Part shown: positions 48,813-59,877 of the stretch, in pieces | Position numbering within the stretch: the first letter of the stretch is position 1 | Layout of the letters: each line of letters opens with the position of its first letter | Assembly (NCBI GenBank): GCA_964007475.1 | Contig: OZ023274.1 | Location: 36,913,816 to 36,977,815 of the forward strand | Origin: Hybos culiciformis | Taxonomy: Eukaryota; Arthropoda; Insecta; Diptera; Hybotidae | Direction: 5' to 3' | Length of the DNA stretch: 64,000 nt | Position numbers and translations under genes: made by a program | Notes under the pieces: generated by a model | The model's input: the letters and a program-made list of their open reading frames with translations, nothing else | What the model was told of the DNA's origin: nothing | The model's database searches: none

Positions 48813-49864
48813 GGGTGTTACCCGAATCGCCGAAAGACATTTCGCAAAAAGACATTTTGCCTAATTCCATTTGGCAAAAAAGACACTTCGCAAAAGAACC
48901 ATTTCGCAAAACGGATAGTTAACAAACGTTCGCTTTAGCCTAATGAGACAGTTAACAACTTTCCAGTTAGCATAAGGACATTTCGCAACTACTACTTGTG
49001 GCAAAATATACATTTCGCAACTACCCTTTTTGGCGTAATTCACATTTCGCGCGCGCGCGCGAAATGTGAATTACGCCAAAAAGGGTAGTTGCGAAATGTA
49101 TATTTAGCATGCACTAAAATATGTTGCATTTTCATCAATGCATATTATTAAATTAAACAATTCCAATTATATACATTTTAATTTTAAGAAATTTTATTGA
49201 ATTTTTAATATCTGTTTTTTTAATATAGTTAATACAAATCCTGTTTGTAAATATAAGAAATAATATTAAAAAATGAATACTTAATGTATATTTTTTTTAA
49301 TATTCAATACGTACATAACCAGTATGTACATATTAGAAAATTAATATTTTTATTTAAAAAAATTATTTTAATTTTAAATTCTCGGCAATCAAAAATAATA
49401 GTTTGACTTCCCTATAATCGTCTTTTCTTTTCAAAATATTTTCAATTTTTTTATTTTTTAAGTAATAATTTGTTTTTTTTAACTGCTGGTGACCCACCCA
49501 TTTCAAATTTTTTTATTTCAGCCGTTACATACAATATTTCTTTTGCGATTTCATCCATGAGCCTATAAAATCCTACATGCTTTTTTTTTACAGTTAAAAA
49601 AAACCTTTAATATTCTATTCATCATATTTGTGCAATATAAAAAAATTTGTTAAACTATACTTTTGCGAAGTGTCTCAATTAATATAATGTTGTGAATTGG
49701 TATTTTGAGAAATATCTTTTTGCGAAGTGTCGTATTAGGCCAAATGGAATTTTGTTAAAGAGTTTTTTTTGCGAAATGGACATTTGCGAAACATACAAAT
49801 TTGATAAGTGGCTTTCGGCCAAATAGACTTTTGCAATATGGAATTTGCAAAGAGGCCCGCTCCC
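48813..49864. mobile_element. Foldback/MULE-like element, 1052 bp, 9-bp TSD TTATTTTAT
   Basis: The 9-bp direct repeat TTATTTTAT flanks it at 48804-48812 and 49865-49873. Both arms are made of repeated ACATTTCGCAAAA, CCATTTGGCAAAA and GCGAAGTGTC units in opposite orientation, ending in imperfect GGG-rich termini (GGGTGTTACCCGAATCGCCG; inverse right GGGAGCGGGCCTC). A perfect palindrome lies in the left arm. A 9-bp duplication is typical of Mutator-like and foldback elements. No coding sequence. Confidence 0.8.
49004..49105. repeat. Perfect 102-bp palindrome with CG-repeat centre
   Basis: Fifty-one-bp arms are exact reverse complements with no spacer; the centre is an alternating CG tract at 49048-49061. 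The arms carry the ACATTTCGCAACTACCC unit of the surrounding foldback element. Confidence 0.95.
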
Positions 49865-49873
49865 TTATTTTAT

Positions 49874-51226
49874 TACCTATATTTTAGTTTACTAGAACAG
49901 TGAATCTATTATAAAAACCTCTTGAATTCTTACTATTTTTTGTACTAGATATTTGAATTTGGAAATAAATTAGAAAAAATAATTAAAAATGTATTTCATA
50001 AATTTTCCAGCCCTATATTTTTTTACTACATTTTTAAAAGCCAATTCTGTAGTCTGTTCATTTTCTTTCTCGGAAAATAAATAGATCTACAAAATTTGTG
50101 TAGTTAATGTTTTTCCCTCGCTCCGTTCGGTTTTGATAAAGTACAATATTTTCTCCAGTTTGCAAAAAACAGTATTGTTATAAAGATTTTTACATTCGGG
50201 AAGCTAAAGACTGAAATATTTGCACCCAAATCGTCAGTGCTTTGTCTTCAAGAAAAGATTGGAATTAAAGAAAAGTGAAACATTTAGCATTTGTTGGGGA
50301 TCGCACGTAAAGAACAAATCTCACAAGTTACAATAAAACTAAATCCACTACAGCAGAAGTCAAACTGTACTAAAATTTATAACTAAAATTTATAATTAAT
50401 TATAAAGAAAGACTTTGTTTCAAAATAAAATATTACTGAATTAAATATAGAATTAAATATAAATAATTTAAACAAGGTTGTTTTTATTTTAAAAGTGCAT
50501 GTATTTATTTGGACGATTTGTTGTTTTTCTATCACATAAGAAATTTTAAAGTGAAGACCGCTAGAAATAAAAGACCTGATTATGTAAACTTGCTTAGATG
50601 AGAAATGGAATTAAAATCAATGTATAATTATATAGTTTTTCAGAGAATAAAGCTTTAAAATTCTATTAAAAATAAAAGAATAAAAATTTATAATTGTGTA
50701 GTAGGTATATAAGTATAATATTATATAAGTATAATATTTATGTGTGAATATGAGTGCGATAAACATAAACGTAAACAGGTAATTATAATTAAATATTAAT
50801 AAAAATTCGCGTGCAAATCCTAAAGTTACACTTTGAAGTTGTGTTTAACTTCAAATAGACAGATAATGACAATTTAAGAGAATTAATATTGATTTATTCA
50901 AATTTCGTTCTAGTTTTTTTTTTCTAATGATATTCGATTTTTATATAGTAAAAATACTGGGTTCATGGATATAAAATTTATTTATTGTAAGCATAAATTA
51001 TTACATAAATACATAATAATATAGTCATAAAGATTGCATGCATTATAAAAACTGCAATATATCTATTTTAATGCATGTGACTATCCAGACGTTTTGAAAA
51101 TTTTGAAACTTTTTGGATTCAAAATTAATTACATGAAATCCGAAGATTATAGGTTTGGATGACATGGTATATATTGTATAGTATATATATTCTGCAAATA
51201 CGATGAACCATTGCAATATAATATAG
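49874..51226. other. AT-rich noncoding
   Basis: No gene or repeat with boundaries recognised. Confidence 0.5.
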
Positions 51227-51228
51227 TA

Positions 51229-52187
51229 GGGGAAAGGGGGGAGATTCCGACAGTGTACACATTCAGACATGGCCTATAACTCACAAAATATTTGGTATTT
51301 TAGACATATTATCAGATCCTCATTTTCTCACTTCATAAAAAATTTTAATTAGTTGTGGTTTGTGGTTTGACATGTGCGGTGAATTTTATGTTTTCGGCTT
51401 GTCAAAGTAACTTTTTTAAAATATATTAAACAGTGATTCACTTCGAAAAAAAAAAATTCACAAAAAGTTATACATTTATTTTTGCCATTATTTAATTATA
51501 AAAATTTAATTATTGAGAAACTAAATTTTCTTTTATAAATATATTAAAAATTTAATTTATTAAGAAGAGTCATGTTGGGTCACTTTCGGACAGACGAAAT
51601 GGGGTACATTCGGACTTGTCCAAAACTATCCCATGTGTCATTTTTTGAACATAATTAGTTTTTTTTTAATTCAAGATGCCTCGAAATTATAAAAGAAAAA
51701 CCAATAGACATAATAATAATAAAAATAATAATCAATTGATGACAATGTTGAAAAATGTAAGAAAAAAGACTGAATCTTTTAAATGAATGAAATGTTATTT
51801 CTGTTATCAATACCAATTGAATTTTTGACTGATGTACCTACTTAGAATTTGTACTTTGAGTTTAAAGTAACTGAAAATAAAATAAAATTTTTAAATTCAG
51901 TACAAAATACAACATTTTTACCATTGTAGAGAACTATTTCAATAAGTGTCTGAATCTACCCCACCCCCTGTCTGAAACTACCCCCACGTTGGGGCACATT
52001 CATTTGCCGCAAATTTTTAGGATCGCTACAGCAAAGCCAAACTTTAATCTAGACACTTCAAATTCGGCATAAAACAAGCCAAAAGATTGAATTATTTGGA
52101 AAATCAATTGAAAATATTTTTAAAAATATTTAAGGCATATTTTTGTTGGGCAATGTAAAAACTTTCAAAATCTCCCCCCGTTTCCCC
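51229..52187 (+). mobile_element. pogo/Tigger-like element, 959 bp, TA target site
   Basis: Left GGGGAAAGGGGGGAGATT and inverse right GGGGAAACGGGGGGAGATT are flanked by TA at 51227-51228 and 52188-52189. GGGGTACATTCGGAC, CTACCCC and related pieces recur in the arms. A stub of a pogo-type transposase start codon region lies inside at 51676. It is an internally deleted, non-autonomous derivative. Confidence 0.8.
51676..51786 (+). pseudogene. Truncated pogo-type transposase N-terminus
   Basis: A 36-codon frame begins MPRNYKRKTNRH. The MPR.YKRKT.RG start is characteristic of pogo/Tigger (jerky- and CENP-B-like) transposases, just before their psq-type helix-turn-helix. Here the sequence after it collapses into an asparagine-rich run (AAT repeats) and stops at 51784-51786. 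It shows where the parent element's gene began and fits the TA target site and GGGGAAA termini. Too short to function. Confidence 0.55.
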
Positions 52188-52371
52188 TATGCACCAAAAC
52201 TTACAATTTAAATTTAATCAAATCAATTAGAATATTTGATTCTGTGGAAAAAGAACTTTATAATAATTGTTTATTTATAATAAGTTTTCATGATCTTACT
52301 ATAAGCATAAGCTTTATTTATTGCTTTGGACGAGTTTGAAGAACCGAATGAAGATCGTACGTATCCTACTC

Positions 52372-53228
52372 AGAGAGTTGAACCGATATTTATTTCGGTT
52401 CGGTTATGGTTTCGTTCCTAAACTTTTTTTGTGTTCCGGTTCGTTTCGGTTTAGTATTTTTTTTTTTCGTTCCGGTTACGGTTACGGTTACGGTTTCGGT
52501 TACGGTTACACTTATATTTTTAAAAACTGTCAAAAATGCAGTAGGTTAACTTAATCTAAAGCGACATAAAATAAATTGCCTTTATGTCATATTGTCATCT
52601 TAGGTTTTTCGTGGACGGATTCTTTGGGTTTTCGTATGTTAAGTACACAAAATACATACATTACATTATTTTACAATATTTACAAATATGTGAAAGAGGG
52701 AATTTAAATAGTAATTTGTACCTCCAAAATTTTCCATGTAAAGTTTACTTATTTCAGAAAAAAATCCTTTTTGTTTCCCTTACACATATGAAAACCCCAA
52801 AGAAAAACAAAATCCTAGAGGCACAACTACTTTCTATTTTAAATGAATTCAGATACAAATATTACTTTTAAAATAAAGAACAAAAAGGACTTGAAATAAA
52901 TTTATTTGGGATTTAATCTAAACTTAGTTAGACTCAACACTATACATACATATACGAACATTATGTATTTTCACTTGTCAAATTCTAAAATATTACAAAA
53001 ATACGTTTAACATTTTTCTTGGATATAAAAAAATGTTCAAATGCAAGCAAATTTTTTCTTTTATAAAATAACTAAAAGAACGAAAAAAAAACCGAAAAAT
53101 ATTTCGTTCCGGTTTCAGTTACGGTTTTTCATTTTTACTATATATCAGTTCGGTTACGGTTACGGTTTGGCATAAAATTTCGGTTTTTTCCGGTTTTCGG
53201 TTTTCGGTTCAGTTCCGGTTCAAGTCTC
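52372..53228. mobile_element. hAT-type MITE, 857 bp, with CGGTTACGGTT arrays
   Basis: Termini AGAGAGTTGAACCG and inverse right GAGACTTGAACCG. Flanks TCCTACTC (52364-52371) and TCCTACTT (53229-53236) give an 8-bp duplication with one change. Both subterminal regions are arrays of CGGTTACGGTT and TTCGGTTCGG in opposite orientation, resembling telomeric sequence but part of the element. Frames inside are not genes. Confidence 0.75.
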
Positions 53229-53340
53229 TCCTACTTGATAAATGAAACATGTTAGTCAATAGTAAAAAAATTATTTTTCGTAATATTTTTCAGCTACATA
53301 TATAAATAACAATGTAAATGTCAATTTGTTCTTAATCTAG

Positions 53341-53507
53341 GATCTCCGAAAGTTCTCCACCAATTACTTTGAAATTTTAACACAAAGTACCAATTAAATA
53401 CAAGGGAATTTTTATATATATACGATATAAATGTCACACCTGTGACAGGCAAAAAATGTTTTTGAGAATTACAATCGCCACAGCAACATGTGGGCGGTTA
53501 CAGCTAG
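53341..53507 (+). mobile_element. Possible Helitron 3' end
   Basis: GCAACATGTGGGCGGTTACAGCTAG followed by T at 53508 looks like an insect Helitron 3' terminus (hairpin-like GC-rich segment, CTRR end, insertion before T). It is preceded by the repeat segment shared with 48337. The 5' TC end was not identified. Confidence 0.38.
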
Positions 53508-54694
53508 TAAAAAGTAAAACACCTACATAGTTGAAGAGAGCAGGCAAATTTAAATGAATAACTTCTTAAAACTGGGCAGCGACTTCAATTTTGCTAATCT
53601 TTTGTTTCACTCAAACTTAGATTTATGCATCTGTACTGCGTATAATATACTACCTAACATTTTCAGTTAAGTTTTAGGCGACTAGCTAAACTTCTTATCC
53701 ATTCCCGAAGATTGTTCATTAAGAGAAAAATCTTAAAATATAAATGATTTAATAACAAAAATTTTTATTTTATTTACACATAATCTCTAAGTATTATATT
53801 TAATTATAATTGCATTTTTTTATATAAATGAACTGACGTACATAATTATAATTCTTTTTTTTTTTTTTAATTTTATTATTATGGTTATAAATAAAAATAG
53901 TTTAAAAAACATTTAATAGAAAATAAAAATGTAAAATAAAAATGTCGTCTAATGTGAACATGAACTAATTTATGTCAAGGTGCACTACTTAATTTACTCA
54001 CTGCACATAGTGTGTATTAAAATATTCGCACTTTTTTTTTATCATTTATTATTATTATTTATGCATTCATTTTATAACAAGACTATATAATATGAATCGA
54101 AAATATTTTCCTCTTTTTCACCTCCACCTTAATAAAAATGCTTCCCAATACAAAAAAAAAAATAAAAAATTGTAAATGCAAGTGAATGAACGCACAATTC
54201 TAGAATTATTTATTTTAAGGCCAAGAATTTTATATGTTGTTTATAGATTTTTGCATTTGATATTTTTTAGTTACATACATCATACGTACATATTTTTTTT
54301 TAATTTACTGCCGTACTATTAAATAGAAAAATTAATATTTTCAAATTTAATTTTGAAAATAATGGATACCCCACAAATTTATAAAGCAGAGTGTTATTTA
54401 GAAGTACAATTCTATTTCAATATTGATTCAATTTTTTTTGGTAGTATATTTATTAAAAATGTTCCACAAATTTGCTTATTTTAGTTCCAGTATATGTAAA
54501 AAATGCAAAAAGTATAAATTTCTACATTTTACTTTTCAGTTCGGCCATTACACATAATTCGATTAGCTTGAAACAAAATGCGCTAAACTAAAAACTAACA
54601 ATTTTCTTCAACCATTTAGGTACAATGAAATAATCATAAATACTTCTTTCGTAATGTTGTTTCTTTCTTCGTCTTCTCTTCTTAAAATCGAATT
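53508..54694. other. AT-rich noncoding
   Basis: Nothing recognised. Confidence 0.5.
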
Positions 54695-54926
54695 AGATAA
54701 TATCAGACTAAGAATACACATAGATTGTTAGCTTCATACAACATTATTTTTGGTATTTTTATGTGAATGTGTTAGTAAAACAAAATAAAATACGTGATAA
54801 TTATCAATATATGAAAAGAATTTTATTTAGTTTTACTAACACCTTCACATAAAAATACCAAAAATGCTGAAAAAAATGTTGTATGAACCTATAAATTTTT
54901 GTGTATTCTTAATCTATGATAATATG
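54695..54926. repeat. Long inverted repeat, about 230 bp
   Basis: Arms of about 85-95 bp face each other around a 50-bp AT-rich loop. Pairing includes TTTGGTATTTTTATGTGAA with TTCACATAAAAATACCAAA, TTCATACAACAT with ATGTTGTATGAA, and AAGAATACACA with TGTGTATTCTT. It could be a MITE or a transcribed hairpin. Confidence 0.8.
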
Positions 54927-54970
54927 TACTAATAGTAGATTACAATACATGTTAAGAAAATATGTATAAC

Positions 54971-55092
54971 AACGAGTTGTGTATACACAAAAACACATAG
55001 ACACGAGTCAATACGTATATCAGGAGACCGTTAGGTCGAGTGATATAATATTGACAAGTGTCCATGTGTTTTTGTATATATACACAACGAGC
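54971..55092. mobile_element. Hairpin MITE, 122 bp, TSD TGTATAAC
   Basis: A near-complete hairpin. AACGAGTTGTGTATAC and ACAAAAACACATAGACAC on the left pair with the inverse of the right (GCTCGTTGTGTATAT, ACAAAAACACATGGACAC). TGTATAAC is present on both sides (54963-54970 and 55093-55100). The loop is AGGAGACCGTTAGG. A pre-miRNA-like reading is possible but the duplication favours a transposon. Confidence 0.72.
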
Positions 55093-55100
55093 TGTATAAC

Positions 55101-56528
55101 AAATTTTATTGACATGTTTTGTATACTGTTTTAATGTGCATGTGAGAGGTAGTTGCAATCAATACATTTGCAATGCAAAAAATAAACAAAAGTTCAAAAT
55201 GAAGTAAGTAAATAAAATTTACTTGATACGGAGAATGTAAATAAAATTTACTAAATTAAATAATTACATGTGTATTGACGCATGTAATATACCGTTTACC
55301 GAGCTAAATCTACGATTGTAAATACAACTTACCGATCACATGCCCATTAAAATACTTTATGTAAAAAAAAGTGAATGGGTGCCTGAACTATAATTCATCA
55401 TTTATTTAAAAATAATATCGTCTGCTTAGAATTATATTAATTTTTTCTAGAATCTAATAGATAATTCTATATAGACGAATTGATTATAATATAACTTTGA
55501 ACCGACGATGTGTAATATGTATACGGTAAACGTACATAACACATATTATATGCATTTATGTTTAAGTATATATTTTTTTTATGTGATATTCACTATTAAA
55601 TAATATAAATTGCTCTAATCTTATAATTATTAAATTTTCACCCGCTGTGAAAAAATTAAACTTAATTTAGAACTTGCGTGACAATTTGTGGTAAGTTATT
55701 TTTTTTTTTTTTTACCATATGTATAATAATTGTGTGTCTATTTTAATTGAAACTACTATTTTATTTTGGTGCAAAAGAATTGACTTTAGAATAAATTTTG
55801 TTTTAAGAACTTTAGCACCACATATTTTTGAAAGAAAAATTGTTAAAAAAAAAAAAGATAATAGATTCAATCAATGTCATTTTTTGTTCTCAAAAGTTAA
55901 GTCAGGGCTAACTACCATTTTAAGAATTTATTATTATTATTTTTTTTTTTTCAAAATAGCCAAAAGCATTATTTAACTAACTAATAAAATACAATCTCTT
56001 TCTTTCTGAATATAAAATCGGAATCAATTTAATAAAATGTGAAATAATTTTTGTAAAATATTAAAACTGAAAAAATGACACATAAGCCAATATTAATTAT
56101 TTTGGATAAATGAATCCTATATATTTCATTTAATAATTTTTTTTTTTAATGTAATTATGCAAATTATACCCAAACTTATAAAAAATTATTAACTTAAGTA
56201 TAAGCTTTCAAAAGACTTAGTCTTGTATATATATATATTAAATTCTTTTTCTGCCTGAGTTTGGGCTTTTGAAATTTTTAGATTATTTATCGATTTGGAA
56301 ATGCAGGGTTGATATTTTAATAGAAAAGTTAATATTTATGTACCTTTTCACTGTCTGGGGACAATATTCTTTTTGAAGATTACTTGTATAGAGTATAGAT
56401 AATAAGTATATTACACAATAAAAATAATCTTATGGAAGAATCACGATGATTCATTTAAATTAAAAAATAATATATAGGTATATTATTCTTAATTTTAATT
56501 TTAAAAATTATTATAATTAAATCTAATT
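55101..56528. other. AT-rich noncoding, intron-like
   Basis: No gene. TTTGTG/GTAAGT at 55690 is an isolated donor-like site without a matching exon. Confidence 0.45.
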
Positions 56529-56560
56529 AATATATTTTTTTCTGTATTTTTCAGGTAAGT
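56529..56560 (+). promoter_or_regulatory. Recursive splice site (ratchet point) candidate
   Basis: A long pyrimidine tract (TTTTTTTCTGTATTTTTCAG) ends at 56554 and runs directly into a consensus donor GTAAGT at 56555. A fused CAG/GTAAGT with a strong tract is the defining layout of zero-length exons used to remove long introns stepwise in flies. A second donor (GGG/GTAAGT, 56594) 39 nt downstream would define the recursive-splicing exon. Confidence 0.55.
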
Positions 56561-56599
56561 TCAATTTTTTTCCAAAAAAAATTTTAAATGGGGGTAAGT

Positions 56600-58030
56600 A
56601 TAACTAAATTAATAAAGTTATTTAGAAAAAGTTGTCAACATTGTTCAGGAATAAATTTTTGATTTTTTCTAATGCTGAAATCGTAATTTTAGAGGTTTGA
56701 CTGTCTAACCGGTTATTTATTCTATGTAGTATATAGGTATTATATAAGAAAAACAAGCTATACACATCATACCTAATTATATGCAAAAATAATTTGCGGG
56801 GCTATTTGAACTTTTTCTATATATTTGTTCATAAAAATTTAAAATCTATAAGCCTATTTAAAGTATTTACCATTTATTTGAACTTATAACTTTTTAATTT
56901 TACAAAATTTGTATTTAGAAAGAAAAAAATACAAAAAAAAAAACACTTTGGGCTTGAAAATATTTGCATTTTTGTTAAATTGTTGACAGAATTTGATTTA
57001 AAGCATTAGGTATGCATCAATTTTAATAGATTTTGTCAGTAAAAAATTGTAAAAAAAATAACTAGGTATATCTTATCAATTTATTATTAATTTTATTTTT
57101 TGAATTTGAAAAATAAAAATAAAAAAAAATAATGATTGCTGTTACCAAAGAATTTTTAGAGATATGAATGTGAGACCTTTACATTTCGGTTACAAATATT
57201 TGGTGGCTTGTACAAAAAATATAATAATTTATGCATTTGGGTTGATACTTATAGTTTGTTTTTTGTATTTCTTAATATATGTATAAATTGATTTGAATTT
57301 TACTTTTTTTTTTTTTTTTAAATTGCTTAAATATATTTAGATGAAAATTACTGGTTATTATATTTCAATGTAATTATTTTGGCAAAATTGATATATAAAT
57401 ACCATAATATGTAAACATTTGAATTTATTTATTTTTAATAGAAGCTCTAAATTATATTACCCACAATTTTCAGTTGTTATACAGATGGATGTAGAATATT
57501 TTAAAAATCAGAACTAATGTATTTTATATTTTATATTTATTTAATAGGTACTCCAAATTATATATTTTTCGAGCACTACATACAATTAATAAACTTCATT
57601 ATTAAATTTTTGGTAATATGCATAATTATTTGAAAGTAATATGTATTTGTATAAATAAAAGTAAAGCGATTGAAAAGTTGATAATGCAGTAAATATATAC
57701 CTTTTATTGATCAGTAAAACTAAATTAATCAGTAGAACTAAATAATTTTGTTATTTTAGTTATAAAAATTCAGAACAGAACATTTATGATAGATCCTTTT
57801 GACATCCCTTTTTTTTTTACAGTTTTTGAGGGTTTTAGAATGTTTTTTGGGAAATATTTTTGTTTCAAACGCTACTCACTTATAATGGTATGTTTCAAAC
57901 GCTACTGACACATAATGGTATGTTGTAAAAGTATATATAGGAAAATAACTACATCCCTACATATTTTAATTCTATAACAAAACACCAAAAATAATATATT
58001 GATTTCAAAAAAGGAAAATGAAACATAATA
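56600..58030. other. AT-rich noncoding
   Basis: No gene. It holds a two-unit tandem repeat at 57861. Confidence 0.5.
57861..57920. repeat. 30-bp unit tandemly repeated twice
   Basis: TGTTTCAAACGCTACT plus the ATAATGGTA ending occurs twice back to back, with differences only in the middle of the unit. Confidence 0.85.
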
Positions 58031-58441
58031 CCTTGTTCGCATTATAATTTAAATTCCCTTTGTATTCTGGAAAACAAATTGCCGTTCGCATTACAAAATT
58101 TGATGAGAACTGGAATTTGATGATGTAAAAAAAAAATTGAGAAAGAGAAAAAGTTTTTGCTGTTGAAAATCTTGACTTTTTATCTCGCTTTTTATCAATT
58201 TTTTTTGTTTTTTTTTTCATTTTGACTCAAATTTGACAAGAAAACTGTTGCTAACTATAACAAAATTTCAAAAAATGAGTGAAAATAACTATAAATGTAG
58301 AATTCTAACCCTGACAAACTAGAATATGAAAGTGGAATATACATATTCCGGAATATTTTTGTATATGAAAAATCCAGTTCATATTCCTGAAATATTCCGG
58401 ATAACAGCATATTCCACTAATATTCTCCTAATGCGAACACC
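58031..58441. mobile_element. MITE with TGTTCGCATTA termini, about 411 bp
   Basis: CCTTGTTCGCATTATAA on the left and inverse right GGTGTTCGCATTAGGAG. The flanking trinucleotide ATA appears on both sides, which could be a 3-bp duplication of PIF/Harbinger type. The unit TTCCGGAATATT and its variants recur near the right end. No coding sequence. Confidence 0.6.
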
Positions 58442-59060
58442 ATATAACAGTATATTTATGCTACTTTGGAAAACAGAGGAAAGAAATTTATTTAAAAATG
58501 CAAAAATTCAAAAAAAATTTCTGATTCCTACTCTCTATTTTATGTCAATTTTTATTGGCGTCATAGAGAAAAAGTGAATTATAACATTTGATTACTTAAT
58601 TTTTTTCAGCATTATCTCAAACCTCTCAAACCGTTAAAAAAAGACAACCATGTTCACCACACTTAATATTTTCACTTTCGTCGGAATAATAAAACTATTT
58701 TCACATTCGAGTAATTGTACCAGCGTGTTACCAAAACTCGAACCACTATTCTGATGTAATATAATTTTCACCTTAATCTCTATCACTTTCACTATTACTA
58801 CTAAATCAAACGCGGTTATTTTTTGAAAATTTAATTTATTTCAAACAATAAAATCAAAATCAAAATTAAATTATGTAGTAGTATATCAAAAATATGCATT
58901 CATTTTTTATATTATTCAGTTTTATTTGACTATAAAACGATTCATTTGTCTTTTTCAATAAACTATCGTTTTTCAATAAACTATCGTTTTTTATTTTTTT
59001 TCAGTAAAAAAATTTACTTCCAAACAATTTTTTAAAGGAAATCTAGCTTAACATCTATCT
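58442..59060. other. AT-rich noncoding
   Basis: Nothing recognised apart from a short direct repeat (TTTTTCAATAAACTATCG twice at about 58950-58990). Confidence 0.5.
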
Positions 59061-59068
59061 ATCACAAT

Positions 59069-59869
59069 TAGAGATTGCGATTTCCCGACATTTTTCATGT
59101 CTCGAGAAATCGAGACTTTTTTGTCTCGCTATATTTGTTGTCTCGAGAATACGAGATTTTTTTTTTCTATGTCTCGAGAGTCTCGAGATTTCCCGAGACT
59201 TTCATAAAATAAAATAAAATTCAAATAATTACAAAAAATATTGGAAAATTATTTATTTTTATTTATAACTAATTCACTAATATTAGGAAAAAAAAAATAT
59301 TGAATAATATATTACAAAAATATTGTTAGTAGGCACAAAAACAATATTAAATAATATATATGCTTTAAATATACTTGTATATTTTTTGTAAAAAAAAAGG
59401 ACTTGTCAATCAAATAAGGGCAGGGCTATAGCTATCAAGACACTCTTTTAAAAGTGAAAAAAATAAAATTTATAAGGAAATGTTTTTCATAAAAAAACAT
59501 TTTAAAAAACAAAGGGCATCTATAGTTCTATCTGATAGACGACTCCTTTTTTTGGAAACTAAGTTTCCCGCTGTCCAAAAATTGCGTTCATTCTGAGTAG
59601 GCGTTGCTTTATTTTAAATATTATAAGTTATTACCCTTTAGGAAATTTAATTGCAATATTAAAATTACAGAATATAAAATCCAAATTCAAATAAGCATAA
59701 ACATTTTGGAACAGAATTTATTTTTAAATTTCTCGAGACAAAAAAAAAAATTCTCGAGACTACGAGAATTCCCGAAACATGAATATTTAAATTTCTCGAG
59801 ACTCGAGACATTAAAATATGTAAAAGTCTCGAGATTTCTCGAGACGGGAATTCTCGATCACAATCTCTA
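59069..59869. mobile_element. hAT-type MITE, 801 bp, TSD ATCACAAT, TCTCGAGA-rich
   Basis: Termini TAGAGATTGCGAT and inverse right TAGAGATTGTGAT. A perfect 8-bp duplication, ATCACAAT, lies at 59061-59068 and 59870-59877. Both arms carry many GTCTCGAGA palindromes. The interior is AT-rich and noncoding. Confidence 0.92.
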
Positions 59870-59877
59870 ATCACAAT

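Noticed and set aside
52470..52510. GGTTAC arrays as interstitial telomere
   Set aside because: The unit lies symmetrically at both ends of a bounded element, so it belongs to the transposon.
52321..52554. GYGYGYG-containing frame near 52.5 kb as a repeat protein
   Set aside because: It is the translation of the CGGTTACGGTT array of a hAT-type MITE.
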